From: Corynebacterium marambiense
GTDB taxonomy: Bacteria > Actinomycetota > Actinomycetes > Mycobacteriales > Mycobacteriaceae
Direction: 5' to 3'
Assembly: GCF_016342275.1 (NCBI RefSeq)
Contig: NZ_JAEIOT010000004.1
Location: 512,954-576,953 of the forward strand
DNA length: 64,000 bases
Both the position numbers and the translations under genes were made by a program. Shown piece after piece: positions 9,523 to 18,243 of the stretch (positions are counted from its first letter, which is position 1; each line of letters starts with the position of its first letter). The notes beneath the pieces are model-generated. The model searched no databases, had not been told where the DNA came from, and worked only from the letters and a program-made list of their open reading frames with translations.

Positions 9523-10537
9523 AGTACGCCTCCTCGTGAGTCGCGAGCCAGGTCTCCACCGTCTTGTCGGCGAGAAGCTGCTTCGCCCTCGCCACACCGT
9601 CGGCGATGGTGTCCGTGTCACCGTTGAGGTAGAACAGCGCACCGGCGTTGACGGCGATCGCGTCTAGGTGAGCCTCGGGACCGGTGCCAGCAAAGGTGGC
9701 CCTGATGTGTCCCGCGTTTTCTTCGCCGTCACCTCCCACAAGATCCTCCAGCGGGTGCGTGCGAACCCCGAGGCCCTCTGGGGTGAGTTCGTGGGAGGTC
9801 ACGGAGCCGTCGCGCAGCTCCCAGACGGTGGTGGGGCCGTGGACGGCGATCTCATCGGTCCCCGACCCGTGGACGACCAGCGCCCGGCTGCGGCCGAGCT
9901 CGCGCATCACCTCGATGATCGCTGGGCCGAGTTCGGGACGGGCGATGCCCATCAGCTGAAGGTGCGGCTTAGCTGGGTTGAGCAGTGGACCCAGAATGTT
10001 AAAAATCGTGGGTACCTTCAGCTCCTTCCGTACGGGCATCACGTGGGCGATCGCCGGGTGATACGCCGGTGCGAAGAGGAAGGTGAAGTTGGAGGCCCGG
10101 AGTTGGCGCTCCGCGCGCTCGGGATCGAGGTCCAGGGGGATGTTCAGGGCCTCGAGAACGTCGGCGGAACCGGATCGCGAGCTGACGGAACGGTTACCAT
10201 GTTTGACCATCGTCACTCCCCCGGCTGCGGCGACGAGAGCCGCGGCGGTCGAGATGTTGATGGTGTTTGCTCCGTCGCCTCCCGTACCGCAGGAATCCAT
10301 GACGCCTTCTCCGCTGATGGGGAAGGGACGGGCCGCACTGATGAAGGCCTGAGCGGCTCCGGCGATGTCGGCGGCGGTCTCCCCGCGGGTGCGCAGAGTC
10401 GCCAGGAGTGCGGCGATCTGGGTGGCCGAGTAGGACCCGGTCGTCAGCGGATCGAAGACGGCACGTGCTTCGTCAACCGACGGCTCGCGGTTGTCCAGGT
10501 AGGCGGTGAGTAGCGTGCCGGGGTCAGTGTGCGTCAT
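9515..10537 (-). CDS. trpD: Anthranilate phosphoribosyltransferase
   Basis: A 340-residue enzyme that joins anthranilate to PRPP. Family motifs are DSCGTGGDGANTINIST (PRPP loop), VKHGNRSVSS and the conserved NILGPLLNP. The start at 10537 (MTHTDPG) is inside the 3' end of trpG, a 14-base overlap that suggests coupled translation; the longer upstream frame is only the shadow of trpG. Confidence 0.96.
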   Translation of the reverse strand: MTHTDPGTLLTAYLDNREPSVDEARAVFDPLTTGSYSATQIAALLATLRTRGETAADIAGAAQAFISAARPFPISGEGVMDSCGTGGDGANTINISTAAALVAAAGGVTMVKHGNRSVSSRSGSADVLEALNIPLDLDPERAERQLRASNFTFLFAPAYHPAIAHVMPVRKELKVPTIFNILGPLLNPAKPHLQLMGIARPELGPAIIEVMRELGRSRALVVHGSGTDEIAVHGPTTVWELRDGSVTSHELTPEGLGVRTHPLEDLVGGDGEENAGHIRATFAGTGPEAHLDAIAVNAGALFYLNGDTDTIADGVARAKQLLADKTVETWLATHEEAYYA

Positions 10538-11192
10538 CGTTGATTCCTTCTCGGGTCTTGGTGAGCAGCGTCTCGACGCTGCGGGTGAGGATGTGGGGGC
10601 CGGAGGGACTGAGTACCGACTCGGGGTGGAACTGCAGCCCGAGGGCGGTCCCGTCGGTGGTTCGTGCGGCCATTGTGACCTCCCCGATCTCGGAGTCGCA
10701 GGTCGCCAGGGACACCATGCCCTCCGGGATCGTGGTGCAGCCGAGTGAGTGGTATCGGGCGATGGGGACCTTGCGTCCGGTGACACCGGGAAGGTCCGGT
10801 CCCGCGTCGACGGTGAGACCGCGGAACACGGGACTGTCGAGGCCCTCGTCCGTCAGGGTCATCAGGTCCGACGTGCCGTGGACGGGTCCGCAGGGCTCGA
10901 CCCTGCCCCCGTGGTGGTCCAGGAGGGCCTGGAATCCCAGGCAGATCCCGAGGAGCGGAATCCGCCCCAGAACGGCGTCGATCAGCTCCATCATCGTGCC
11001 CGCGTCACGGGGATGCCCGGGCCCGGGTGACAGGCAGATCAGGTCGGGGTCACTGTCGAGGATGGTGGCCACGGGCACGGTGTTCCGGTAGACGGTGCAG
11101 TCGAATCCGGCGACGGCGAAGGCGTCGACCAGGTTGTAGACGAAGGAGTCCTGGTTGTCGATGAGGACGATGTGGGGTTGCGTGTCAGTCAC
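10524..11192 (-). CDS. trpG: Anthranilate synthase glutamine amidotransferase subunit
   Basis: A 222-residue class I glutamine amidotransferase that supplies ammonia to TrpE. The nucleophile Cys is in GICLGFQAL, the His-Glu pair in QFHPES, and the N-terminus IDNQDSFVYNL is characteristic of TrpG/PabA. Its ATG overlaps the trpE stop by four bases. Confidence 0.97.
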   Translation of the reverse strand: MTDTQPHIVLIDNQDSFVYNLVDAFAVAGFDCTVYRNTVPVATILDSDPDLICLSPGPGHPRDAGTMMELIDAVLGRIPLLGICLGFQALLDHHGGRVEPCGPVHGTSDLMTLTDEGLDSPVFRGLTVDAGPDLPGVTGRKVPIARYHSLGCTTIPEGMVSLATCDSEIGEVTMAARTTDGTALGLQFHPESVLSPSGPHILTRSVETLLTKTREGINDDAH

Positions 11193-12832
11193 CGGATGAC
11201 CTCCAGGTTCGCGTCGGCGGCGATGGCGATGGCGTTGAGGACGGCGAACGCCTTGTGCAGTGATTCATCGGCTTCGGCCTGCGGCTTACTGTCACGGACG
11301 ACCCCGGCCCCGGCCTGGACCACGGCCTGGCCGTCGCGGACGAAGGCCGACCGGATGACGATGCAGGTGTCCATGTCGCCGTTACCCCGCAGGTACCCCA
11401 CGGCACCACCGTAGGAACCCCGCCTCTTTCCCTCGGTCTCCCTGAGGAGCTCCATGGCGCGCAGTTTCGGTGCCCCGGTCAATGTGCCCATGTTCATGCA
11501 GGCACGATATGCGTCGAGCGCGTCCAGTGTCGGGTCCAGATCTGCGGTCACGCGGCTCACCAGATGCATGACCCTGCTGTACCTGTCCACCTGGAGGAGA
11601 TCGGCGACCCGGCGGGTGGCGGGTACAGCCACGCGGGCGAGGTCGTTTCGTGCGAGATCGACGAGCATGGTGTGCTCCGCGATCTCCTTGGCGTCGGTGC
11701 GAAGTTCGAGTTCAGCCCGGATATCGAGCTCGTCGTTGACGCTGCCGTCGGGGTTGAGCCCTCTCGGTCGGGTTCCGGCGATGGGGTACAGCTCGACCTG
11801 ACGCGTGCTCGCGGTGAACTTGAGGTTCGATTCCGGGGATGCACCGAACAGCTCGTAGGACTCACCGTTGGCCCGGCCCCGGACGTAGAACATGTACGGG
11901 CTGGGGTTCGTTGCCCGCAGTGCCCGGTAGGCGGCGAAGGCGTCGGGACAGGGGGCGAGGAAGCTCCGCGCCGGGACCACCTGGTAGATGTCGCCGACCT
12001 CGATGTTCTTCTGCAGGCGGGCCACCTGGCCCCGGACCGTCGCGTCGTCCGTGTCCGCGGTGATGGTGAGGGTGTCGGTGGGATGGGCCGTGGGTACGTA
12101 GGCGTCGGCGTGGTCGGGTTCCGCGGTTGCGATCGCTTCCGCCAGCTCCGTGAGTTCGTGGGCGAGGCGGGCGGTCTCCGTCTCGCCCACACTGACGCCG
12201 ACGAGTTCGGCGGTACCGGACTGGTGGTCGATGGTGAGGAGGACTTCGGCGACGAGGAACTGGTAGTCCGGGTAGGTGTTCTCACCGTCGGCGACCGCGG
12301 GGAGGTTCTCGAAGGTCTCGATGTAGTCGAAGGCGAAACCCCCGGCGATGAACGGCAGGGCACCTTCTTCATCGTGATACCCGGGGTCCTGCTGGAGGCG
12401 GCGCAACGGTTCGATCGTGGAGATCTCGGTGAGCCTGCGGCGCTCGTCGAGTTCCGTTCCCGTAGGGAAGCGGAATGAGACCAGACTCGCTCCCCTATCG
12501 GTCGAAGAGTGCTCGACCAGTCGGTCGGACAGCGTCTCCCGGAGACGTTTCACGTGAAACATTCCGGATTTCGTGAGTGGTTGGGCGCAGACCGTATTCC
12601 CGCGACACGTGACACGAACCGAACCGCGGAGCACCGCAACCGATGTGAGACCCTGTCTTGAGGTGATGTCAGCGCTCTCGAGGAGCACCGAATCGTCGAC
12701 CGAGGTGCCGCCGAGGAAAGCGAAGAGGGTCGAGGCGTTCTCGTGGTAGCGCACAGGGATGCGGTGGATGGTGGCGCCGGGTACGGGGGCCGGAGCGGTC
12801 GTCCCGCCGGTTGTTGCGTCGGTGTCAATCAC
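11189..12832 (-). CDS. trpE: Anthranilate synthase component I
   Basis: A 547-residue chorismate-utilising enzyme, the first committed step of tryptophan synthesis. The LLESADI segment near residue 45 is the known tryptophan feedback site; the catalytic domain has NPSPYMFY, GTRPRG, LVDLARNDL and GAPKLRAME. The start is the GTG at 12832: GGAAGG lies nine bases upstream, and a longer reading would begin inside the attenuator. A parS site (12546-12561) lies in the coding sequence and is read as MFHVK, in a variable stretch of the N-terminal domain. Confidence 0.95.
   Translation of the reverse strand: MIDTDATTGGTTAPAPVPGATIHRIPVRYHENASTLFAFLGGTSVDDSVLLESADITSRQGLTSVAVLRGSVRVTCRGNTVCAQPLTKSGMFHVKRLRETLSDRLVEHSSTDRGASLVSFRFPTGTELDERRRLTEISTIEPLRRLQQDPGYHDEEGALPFIAGGFAFDYIETFENLPAVADGENTYPDYQFLVAEVLLTIDHQSGTAELVGVSVGETETARLAHELTELAEAIATAEPDHADAYVPTAHPTDTLTITADTDDATVRGQVARLQKNIEVGDIYQVVPARSFLAPCPDAFAAYRALRATNPSPYMFYVRGRANGESYELFGASPESNLKFTASTRQVELYPIAGTRPRGLNPDGSVNDELDIRAELELRTDAKEIAEHTMLVDLARNDLARVAVPATRRVADLLQVDRYSRVMHLVSRVTADLDPTLDALDAYRACMNMGTLTGAPKLRAMELLRETEGKRRGSYGGAVGYLRGNGDMDTCIVIRSAFVRDGQAVVQAGAGVVRDSKPQAEADESLHKAFAVLNAIAIAADANLEVIR
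12546..12561. other. parS site inside trpE
   Basis: CGTTTCACGTGAAACA matches the parS palindrome at 15 of 16 positions. It is in frame in trpE and is translated as Met-Phe-His-Val-Lys. Confidence 0.8.
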
Positions 12833-12916
12833 CTCGAATGGCCTTCCTGTGTTGTTGGGGTCGGGAGGTTCGGCCGCGTCACCCCGGGCGTTCTTTCTCC
12901 GGCGGGTACCGGCATG

Positions 12917-12954
12917 AAGAAAGGCTCGCTGCTTGGGGTTCAAGCGGGCGAGCC
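12917..12954 (-). terminator. trp attenuator: trp attenuator terminator (stem 3:4)
   Basis: On the minus strand GGCTCGC (12948-12954) pairs with GCGAGCC (12923-12929), extended by an inner GCTT/AAGC stem, and is followed by TTTCTT. It lies between the leader peptide and trpE. The 5' arm (12947-12954) is also fully complementary over eight bases to 13003-13010 in the leader codons, giving the alternative antiterminator. Confidence 0.85.
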
Positions 12955-12991
12955 CTCGGGTGTTCGATTCTGACGGTGAAAAGACCGTCGC

Positions 12992-13063
12992 CTACATTCC
13001 GCGGCTCGCCTCGACAGCGTGCCACCACCACTGGGTGTGAAGGGTTACGGAAATGTTGGACAT
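12992..13063 (-). CDS. trpL: trp leader peptide with three consecutive Trp codons
   Basis: A 23-codon open frame that reads MSNISVTLHTQ, then Trp-Trp-Trp, then HAVEASRGM and TAG. It lies 160 bases before trpE, upstream of a terminator hairpin. When charged tRNA-Trp is scarce the ribosome would stall at codons 12-14, freeing GGCGAGCC (13003-13010) to pair with GGCTCGCC (12947-12954) and prevent the terminator. No Shine-Dalgarno sequence is visible: the -10 element ends seven bases before the ATG, so translation is probably leaderless. Confidence 0.93.
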   Translation of the reverse strand: MSNISVTLHTQWWWHAVEASRGM

Positions 13064-13070
13064 GGAGAAC

Positions 13071-13101
13071 AGTTTAGCACCGCAGGCTCGTTCGCGTGCA
13101 A
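13071..13101 (-). promoter_or_regulatory. Candidate trp operon promoter
   Basis: Minus-strand -10 TAAACT (13071-13076) and -35 TTGCAC (13096-13101), 19 bases apart; transcription would begin at or next to the trpL ATG (13063). Confidence 0.6.
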
Positions 13102-13244
13102 CCGTTCTCGCTGGATGCTCCACCCCTTGACGGGTGTAAATCGTCTCTCGGAGAGCGGCGCGGGAAGCGTTCGGTGTGGCGGTTTCTTCGTTTATTTCGG
13201 TTGCCGGGGTGTGGTCCCCGGGGTATGGGACACATTAACGTCGG

Positions 13245-13287
13245 TGACGTAAAGATGGTGTTCAGAGTACACTGATACTGATAAACT
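13245..13287 (+). promoter_or_regulatory. Promoter region of the PEP carboxykinase gene, tentative
   Basis: Two overlapping candidates with 17-base spacers: TGACGT-TACACT (13245-13250, 13268-13273) and TGTTCA-TAAACT (13259-13264, 13282-13287). Either gives a 5' leader of about 85-100 bases. The gap between trpL and this gene holds nothing else that I recognise. Confidence 0.35.
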
Positions 13288-13377
13288 GAAAGAGAAATAC
13301 GGGGATACGAACTCTGTCCGGTTTCCGGTTCGGATCTGATGAGCCTCCCCCGTCACCCCAGGAGAAAGGTGTTCACC

Positions 13378-15252
13378 GTGGCAACAACCGATTACACGAC
13401 AGTGCTGGAAGAAGCGGGCGTCGGCAATCAGCACATCGTCGACTTCGTGAACGAATGGGCTGAGATTCTGCAGCCCGATTCCATTGAGGTCATCTCTGCT
13501 GAGGATGATCAGCGACTGATCGACTCCGCATTGGCCGACGATGAGATCCAGCCCGCCGGTGAAGGCCGCTACTACTCGCGCAGCTACCACAAGGACACCG
13601 CTCGCACGGAGGAAAAGACCGTCGTGGCGACCCACGATCCCGCAGATCGCGGTGAGTACAACAACTGGCGCGACGCTTCCGAAATCACCGCCGAGCAGAA
13701 GGCGAAGATGGCTGGGGCGTACCGGGGTAAGACGATGTACGTCCTCCCCTATCTGATGAGCCCGAAGGACTCGCCCTTCGCTCCGTGGGCCGCCGGTGTC
13801 GAACTCACCGACAACCGGACCGTCTGCCTGCACATGATCCGGATGGCCCGGGTCGGGATCGACTACCTCAGTGACCTCGAGGACCCGGACCATTTCGTCC
13901 GTGCCGTCCACGTCACCGGAGACCTCGAGAACCTCGGCCAGGGAACGGATGACGACCAGCGTTGCTTCGCGACGGTCGCCGACGAACGGACCATTCTGCA
14001 CTACGGTTCCTCCTACGGTGGAAACGCCCTGCTCGGGAAGATTGCGCACGGCCTGCGTCAGGCTTGCTATGACGGTTGGGCCTCGGGAGAGTTCCTCGCC
14101 GAGCAGTTCATGCTCATCGGAATCCACGACAAAGTCACCGGTGAGCAGCGCTACATCTGCGGCGGGTTCCCGTCGGCTTCCGGCAAGACGAACCTCGCCA
14201 TGATGCTTCCTCCGGACGGCCTTGGCGACCGCTACGAGGTGTTCTTCTACGGCGATGACATCGTGTGGCTTCGGGTGGGTGTCGACGGCCGACTCTACGG
14301 CATGAACCCGGAGTTCGGTGCCTTCGGTGTCGCCCCCAACACGAACCGCAACACCAACCCGACCGCGATTGATGCGATCGCCGAGGGAACCGGCACCCTG
14401 TTCACCAATGTTGCCTACAACACTAAGACGCACCAGGTCTGGTGGGAAGGAATGACTCCGGACTTCCCTGAGGATCTGGACGGATGGCTGGACTGGAAGG
14501 GCGAGGCTATCGCTGACCGGCCTGCGGAGCGTCAGCGTTCGGAGGAGAAGGGGGATGAGTGGGCGCACCCGAACTCCCGTTTCACCACTACCCTCGCGAA
14601 CGTTCCGAACGTAGCACCTAATTACGAGGTGCCCGGTGGTGTTCCTGTTGACGCCATTATCTTCGGTGGGCGGGTGCGGGACCGCGAGCCGTTGATCCGT
14701 GCTTTCCGTGATCCCGCTGAGGGAGTTTACGACGGATTGACACTCGGCGCGGAGGCGACCGCTGCCGCCGAGGGCAAGGCCGGACAACTCCGCTACGACC
14801 CGATGTCGATGCGGCCGTTCATGGCGTACCCGGAGGGCCGCTACGCACAGCACTGGCTGAATATCTTTGATAAGGCGAAAGAAATCGGCGGAGAGAGTGC
14901 GCTGCCGGTGTTCGCGCATGTCAACTGGTTCCAGCGGGGTGCGGATGGTCGCTACATGTGGCCGGGTTACCGCGACAATCTCCGTGCTCTTCTGTGGCTG
15001 CTGGACTTCAAGGACGGCAAGGTTGAGGGAACTGAAACCCCGGTCGGCCTAATCCCGAAGCTCGACGAGCTGGACCTCACCGGATTCACCGGAGACAGGG
15101 ACGATCTTGAGACGATCCTCACGATTGACCGGGATCTTTGGCTCCGGGAGATGGATTCTCGGGCGGAGCACCTGGGACATTTCGAGGGGCTTCCAGAGCG
15201 GATCTGGGAAGCACACCGTCGGGTGGAGAAGAATTTGAAGGATTCGGAGTAG
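13378..15252 (+). CDS. pck: Phosphoenolpyruvate carboxykinase, GTP type
   Basis: A 624-residue enzyme that interconverts oxaloacetate + GTP and PEP + CO2 + GDP, the gateway to gluconeogenesis. Recognised from the P-loop FPSASGKTNLAMM, the metal site GDDIVWL, WWEGM, and FGGRVRDREPL. The start is GTG at 13378 because AGGAGAAAGG precedes it at good distance. In known GTP enzymes the P-loop carries a hyper-reactive Cys (SACGKTN); here it is Ser. The N-terminal half looks divergent from other corynebacterial PEPCKs that I recall, so paralogy or transfer is possible. A bidirectional terminator follows. Confidence 0.93.
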   Translation: MATTDYTTVLEEAGVGNQHIVDFVNEWAEILQPDSIEVISAEDDQRLIDSALADDEIQPAGEGRYYSRSYHKDTARTEEKTVVATHDPADRGEYNNWRDASEITAEQKAKMAGAYRGKTMYVLPYLMSPKDSPFAPWAAGVELTDNRTVCLHMIRMARVGIDYLSDLEDPDHFVRAVHVTGDLENLGQGTDDDQRCFATVADERTILHYGSSYGGNALLGKIAHGLRQACYDGWASGEFLAEQFMLIGIHDKVTGEQRYICGGFPSASGKTNLAMMLPPDGLGDRYEVFFYGDDIVWLRVGVDGRLYGMNPEFGAFGVAPNTNRNTNPTAIDAIAEGTGTLFTNVAYNTKTHQVWWEGMTPDFPEDLDGWLDWKGEAIADRPAERQRSEEKGDEWAHPNSRFTTTLANVPNVAPNYEVPGGVPVDAIIFGGRVRDREPLIRAFRDPAEGVYDGLTLGAEATAAAEGKAGQLRYDPMSMRPFMAYPEGRYAQHWLNIFDKAKEIGGESALPVFAHVNWFQRGADGRYMWPGYRDNLRALLWLLDFKDGKVEGTETPVGLIPKLDELDLTGFTGDRDDLETILTIDRDLWLREMDSRAEHLGHFEGLPERIWEAHRRVEKNLKDSE

Positions 15253-15302
15253 TAGTCCGGAGCGGTTATCGCTGAGCTGTACCGAATAGTACAGCTAGTA
15301 GC

Positions 15303-15340
15303 AACGGGTGGGTTGTCTCCAATGAGATAATCCACCCGTT
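15303..15340. terminator. Bidirectional terminator between pck and the iron ABC operon
   Basis: AACGGGTGG (15303-15311) and CCACCCGTT (15332-15340) form a perfect 9-bp stem, extended inward by TTGTCTC/GAGATAA with one mismatch. It separates two convergent units. Confidence 0.8.
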
Positions 15341-15342
15341 AT

Positions 15343-16179
15343 CTAGTTCTGGTCGACGGGGACGACGATGGGACGCCCAGAGTGGGGATCGGTGATGAGG
15401 TCGCAGTTCAGGTTGTAGACGTCGTGGATGAGGTCGGGGGTGACGAGGTCGGTGACCGGACCTGATCCGACGATCTGACCCTCCTTCATCATGATGAGGT
15501 TCGTTGCGTAGCGGAAAGCGAGGGTCAGTTCGTGGAGGACGGCGACGATGGTGACGCCTTCGCGCTGCAGATTGCGTGCGAGATTGAGTACTTCGATCTG
15601 ATGGGTGATGTCGAGGTACGTGGTGGGTTCATCGAGTAGGACGATGGGGGTTTGTTGCGCGAGCACGAGGGCGATCCAGACGCGTTGCCGTTGTCCGCCC
15701 GAGAGTTCGGCGACGAAGCGGTCCGCGAGATCGGTGACGTTTGCTCGTGACATCGCTTGTTCGACGGCTTGTTGGTCGCTTGCTGACCATTGTCGGAACA
15801 TGCCCTGATGGGGGTATCTGCCGCGCCCAATCAGATCTTCAACGAGGATGCCGTCGGGTGCGTGAGGTGATTGAGGTAACAAACTCAATCGGCGGGCGAC
15901 ATCTTTAGGGGGGGTATCGCTGATGGGTGTGTCGTCGAGGTGAACGGCTCCCGTCGTCGTGGGCAGCATCCTGGCGAGGGCACGAAGGAGCGTTGATTTG
16001 CCACAGGCGTTGGGGCCGACGATCACGGTGAATTCACCGTCGGGGATCGACACGTCGAGGTTTTCCAGGATTACCTTATCGCCGTATCCGACGGTGATGT
16101 TTCGTGCCTGAAGACGCGCCGTCGGTGTGCGGTGGATGGACTCAGCGGTGGGTTCGGGGGTGCGGGGTGTGTCATTCAT
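15343..16179 (-). CDS. Iron/heme ABC importer ATP-binding protein (FecE/HmuV-like)
   Basis: A 278-residue ATPase. Walker A GPNACGKST, signature LSGGQRQRVWIAL, Walker B PIVLLDEPTTYLDI and switch His (VLHELTLA) are present; the TTYLDI form is typical of ferric-siderophore and heme importers. The start at 16179 overlaps the permease stop as ATGA and has AAAGGA upstream; an in-frame ATG at 16197 is less likely. It is the last gene of the operon that also encodes two permeases, a binding protein and two surface proteins. Confidence 0.94.
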   Translation of the reverse strand: MNDTPRTPEPTAESIHRTPTARLQARNITVGYGDKVILENLDVSIPDGEFTVIVGPNACGKSTLLRALARMLPTTTGAVHLDDTPISDTPPKDVARRLSLLPQSPHAPDGILVEDLIGRGRYPHQGMFRQWSASDQQAVEQAMSRANVTDLADRFVAELSGGQRQRVWIALVLAQQTPIVLLDEPTTYLDITHQIEVLNLARNLQREGVTIVAVLHELTLAFRYATNLIMMKEGQIVGSGPVTDLVTPDLIHDVYNLNCDLITDPHSGRPIVVPVDQN

Positions 16180-17246
16180 GTTCGGTCCTTTCGCCACTCC
16201 CTGGAGAGTAGCCAGATCAGGTAGATACCGCCGAGGGAACCGGTGACGACTCCAACGGGAAGCTGTGTGGGGGCGAACAGTCGCTGGGAGATCACGTCTG
16301 AGGTCAAAACGAGGAAAGCGCCCATGAGTGCGGCTCCCCCTAGACCGGGTCCACTGGTGCGGGTCAGTCGTCGCGCGAGCTGAGGTGCGGCGAGTGCGAT
16401 AAACGCGATGGGACCGGCGGCTGCGACGGTGACGGCAACGAGGCTGACGCCGATGATGATCAACTGGATGCGCCGGGTGTCGACCGGGACTCCGAGACCG
16501 ACTGCTAGATCAGGTCCGGTCAGCATGACTCCCAGGGGGCGGGCGAGGAGCAGGGAGGCTGGGATCAACAGCGCCAGCACGGCTCCGAGGACGATGGTTT
16601 CTCCCCAGGTTGTGGCGTTGAATGATCCTGCAAGCCACTGGGCTGCGGTTTGTGCCGCAGTCAGGGATGCCCGGACGATGAGGAGGCCGTTAACGCCCTG
16701 CAAGATCGCGGCGACACCGATACCGATGAGGACGAACCGGGTGCCGGTGACGCCACCTTGACGGGACAGCAGATAAACGGTGGCTCCGGTGGCGAATCCG
16801 CCGAGTAGTGCACCTAGTCCGATGGCGAGCGGACCTCCATTGAACACGATGATCTGGAGAAGTGCTCCGGTTGCGGCGCCGACGGTGAATCCGGTGATAT
16901 CGGGGCTACCGAGGGGATTTCCGGTGAGTGCTTGGAAGATTGCTCCGGAGATTCCGAGTGCGGCACCGACGATCAGTGCCATGACGACGCGGGGGGCGCG
17001 GAGATCACGGACGAAGAACTGGGTGAGGGGATCATCATTGATCCCGAGGAGTGAGCGGATAACCTGCGTTGCGGAGATCGGGTAGTCGCCGAGCATGAGT
17101 GCGAACACGATGACGATGCAGGTTGCCATCGCGATGATCAGACCGGCGAAGAAGGCCCGCCGTTCGATCCGTAGGGTCCAGGGTCCGCGGCGGATGAGGA
17201 GGTGCCGGGACCGGGAGGTTTTTTGGAGAATGCGCTGGTTGTTCAC
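16176..17246 (-). CDS. FecCD-family ABC importer permease (second)
   Basis: A 356-residue membrane protein with about ten helices and the FecCD signature (GAALGISGAIFQALTGNPLGSPDI and GPIAFIALAAPQLARRL regions). It pairs with the upstream permease to form the channel. The GTG start at 17246 overlaps the previous stop as GTGA; a longer upward reading frame exists but is only the other-frame shadow of the first permease. Known relatives move ferric siderophores, heme or cobalamin into the cytosol. Confidence 0.94.
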   Translation of the reverse strand: MNNQRILQKTSRSRHLLIRRGPWTLRIERRAFFAGLIIAMATCIVIVFALMLGDYPISATQVIRSLLGINDDPLTQFFVRDLRAPRVVMALIVGAALGISGAIFQALTGNPLGSPDITGFTVGAATGALLQIIVFNGGPLAIGLGALLGGFATGATVYLLSRQGGVTGTRFVLIGIGVAAILQGVNGLLIVRASLTAAQTAAQWLAGSFNATTWGETIVLGAVLALLIPASLLLARPLGVMLTGPDLAVGLGVPVDTRRIQLIIIGVSLVAVTVAAAGPIAFIALAAPQLARRLTRTSGPGLGGAALMGAFLVLTSDVISQRLFAPTQLPVGVVTGSLGGIYLIWLLSREWRKDRT

Positions 17247-18241
17247 AGTGACTCGATCCGACGACGGCGAACGATGGCGATAAAGAAGGGTCCGCCGAGA
17301 ATTGTGGTGACAATCCCTGTCTGTAGTTCTTGTGGTGCCATGATGATCCTGGCGATGATATCTGCGGTGAGAAGAACAACTGGAGCGGATAACGCGGAAA
17401 AGGGTAGTACCCAGCGTTGGTCGGGTCCGCAGATGAACCGCGCGATGTAAGGCACGCCAAGACCGATGAACATGATAGGTCCGACTGCGGCGGTTGCTGC
17501 ACCGGCAAGAAGTGTCACGGCAATCATGACGAGGGTGCGGATTAGGCCGACTCGTACTCCGAGGGAGCGTCCTTCTTCGTCGCCGAGGGCGAGGGCGTTG
17601 AGACTTGGTGCGGTCGCGAAGGCCAGGAGAAGGCCGATGATGATGAAACCACTGACTGCGATGAGTACTGGCCAGCCGCGCCCTTCCACTGATCCGGTCG
17701 CCCAGAAGCGGAACTCGTTGAAAGCGTGCCGGTTGGAGAGGATGACAACCTGCACGATGGATGAAACGGCCATCGTGACTGCGACACCGGCTAGTGCGAG
17801 TCGGACGGGAGTTGGCGCGGATCGGCCTGCGCCGCCGAGAACGTAGACGACGACGGCAGCCAGAGCTGCACCGATGAAGGCGAACCACAGGTAGAACCAG
17901 ATGCTCGTTATTCCGGCGACGGCTACCGCAAGAACAACGGCGAGTGAGGCTCCCGCGTTGACACCGAGGACACCGGGATCAGCCAGCGGATTTCGGGTAA
18001 GGGACTGCATCAGGGCGCCGGCGCAGCCAAGTGCGGCGGCGACGATGATGACGACGATGGTCCTCGGTACTCGTTGCTCGTGAATCACAGTGGATTCGAA
18101 ACTTGTATCTGGACTGATCAGCAGGTGCAGCACATGAGACACGGGGATCGGGTTAGATCCGATCATCAGTGACGCAATGATGAGGACGAACAGCAGGGCT
18201 GCGGAGACGAGGAACCCGATTCGACGACGGGACCGGTACAT
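17243..18241 (-). CDS. FecCD-family ABC importer permease (first)
   Basis: A 332-residue polytopic protein with about nine or ten helices and the family motifs ALGCAGALMQSLTRNPLADPG and GPIMFIGLGVPYIARF. It starts three bases after the stop of the 323-residue surface protein gene and ends in a GTGA overlap with the second permease, so all are one transcript. Confidence 0.94.
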   Translation of the reverse strand: MYRSRRRIGFLVSAALLFVLIIASLMIGSNPIPVSHVLHLLISPDTSFESTVIHEQRVPRTIVVIIVAAALGCAGALMQSLTRNPLADPGVLGVNAGASLAVVLAVAVAGITSIWFYLWFAFIGAALAAVVVYVLGGAGRSAPTPVRLALAGVAVTMAVSSIVQVVILSNRHAFNEFRFWATGSVEGRGWPVLIAVSGFIIIGLLLAFATAPSLNALALGDEEGRSLGVRVGLIRTLVMIAVTLLAGAATAAVGPIMFIGLGVPYIARFICGPDQRWVLPFSALSAPVVLLTADIIARIIMAPQELQTGIVTTILGGPFFIAIVRRRRIESL

Positions 18242-18243
18242 CG

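Noticed and set aside
12833..12943. Longer N-terminus of TrpE reaching 12943
   Set aside because: It would start inside the attenuator stem; the GTG at 12832 has a proper Shine-Dalgarno and gives the family length.
13192..14919. Long antisense frame opposite pck
   Set aside because: High-GC antisense shadow without family motifs or a start context; pck is clearly real.
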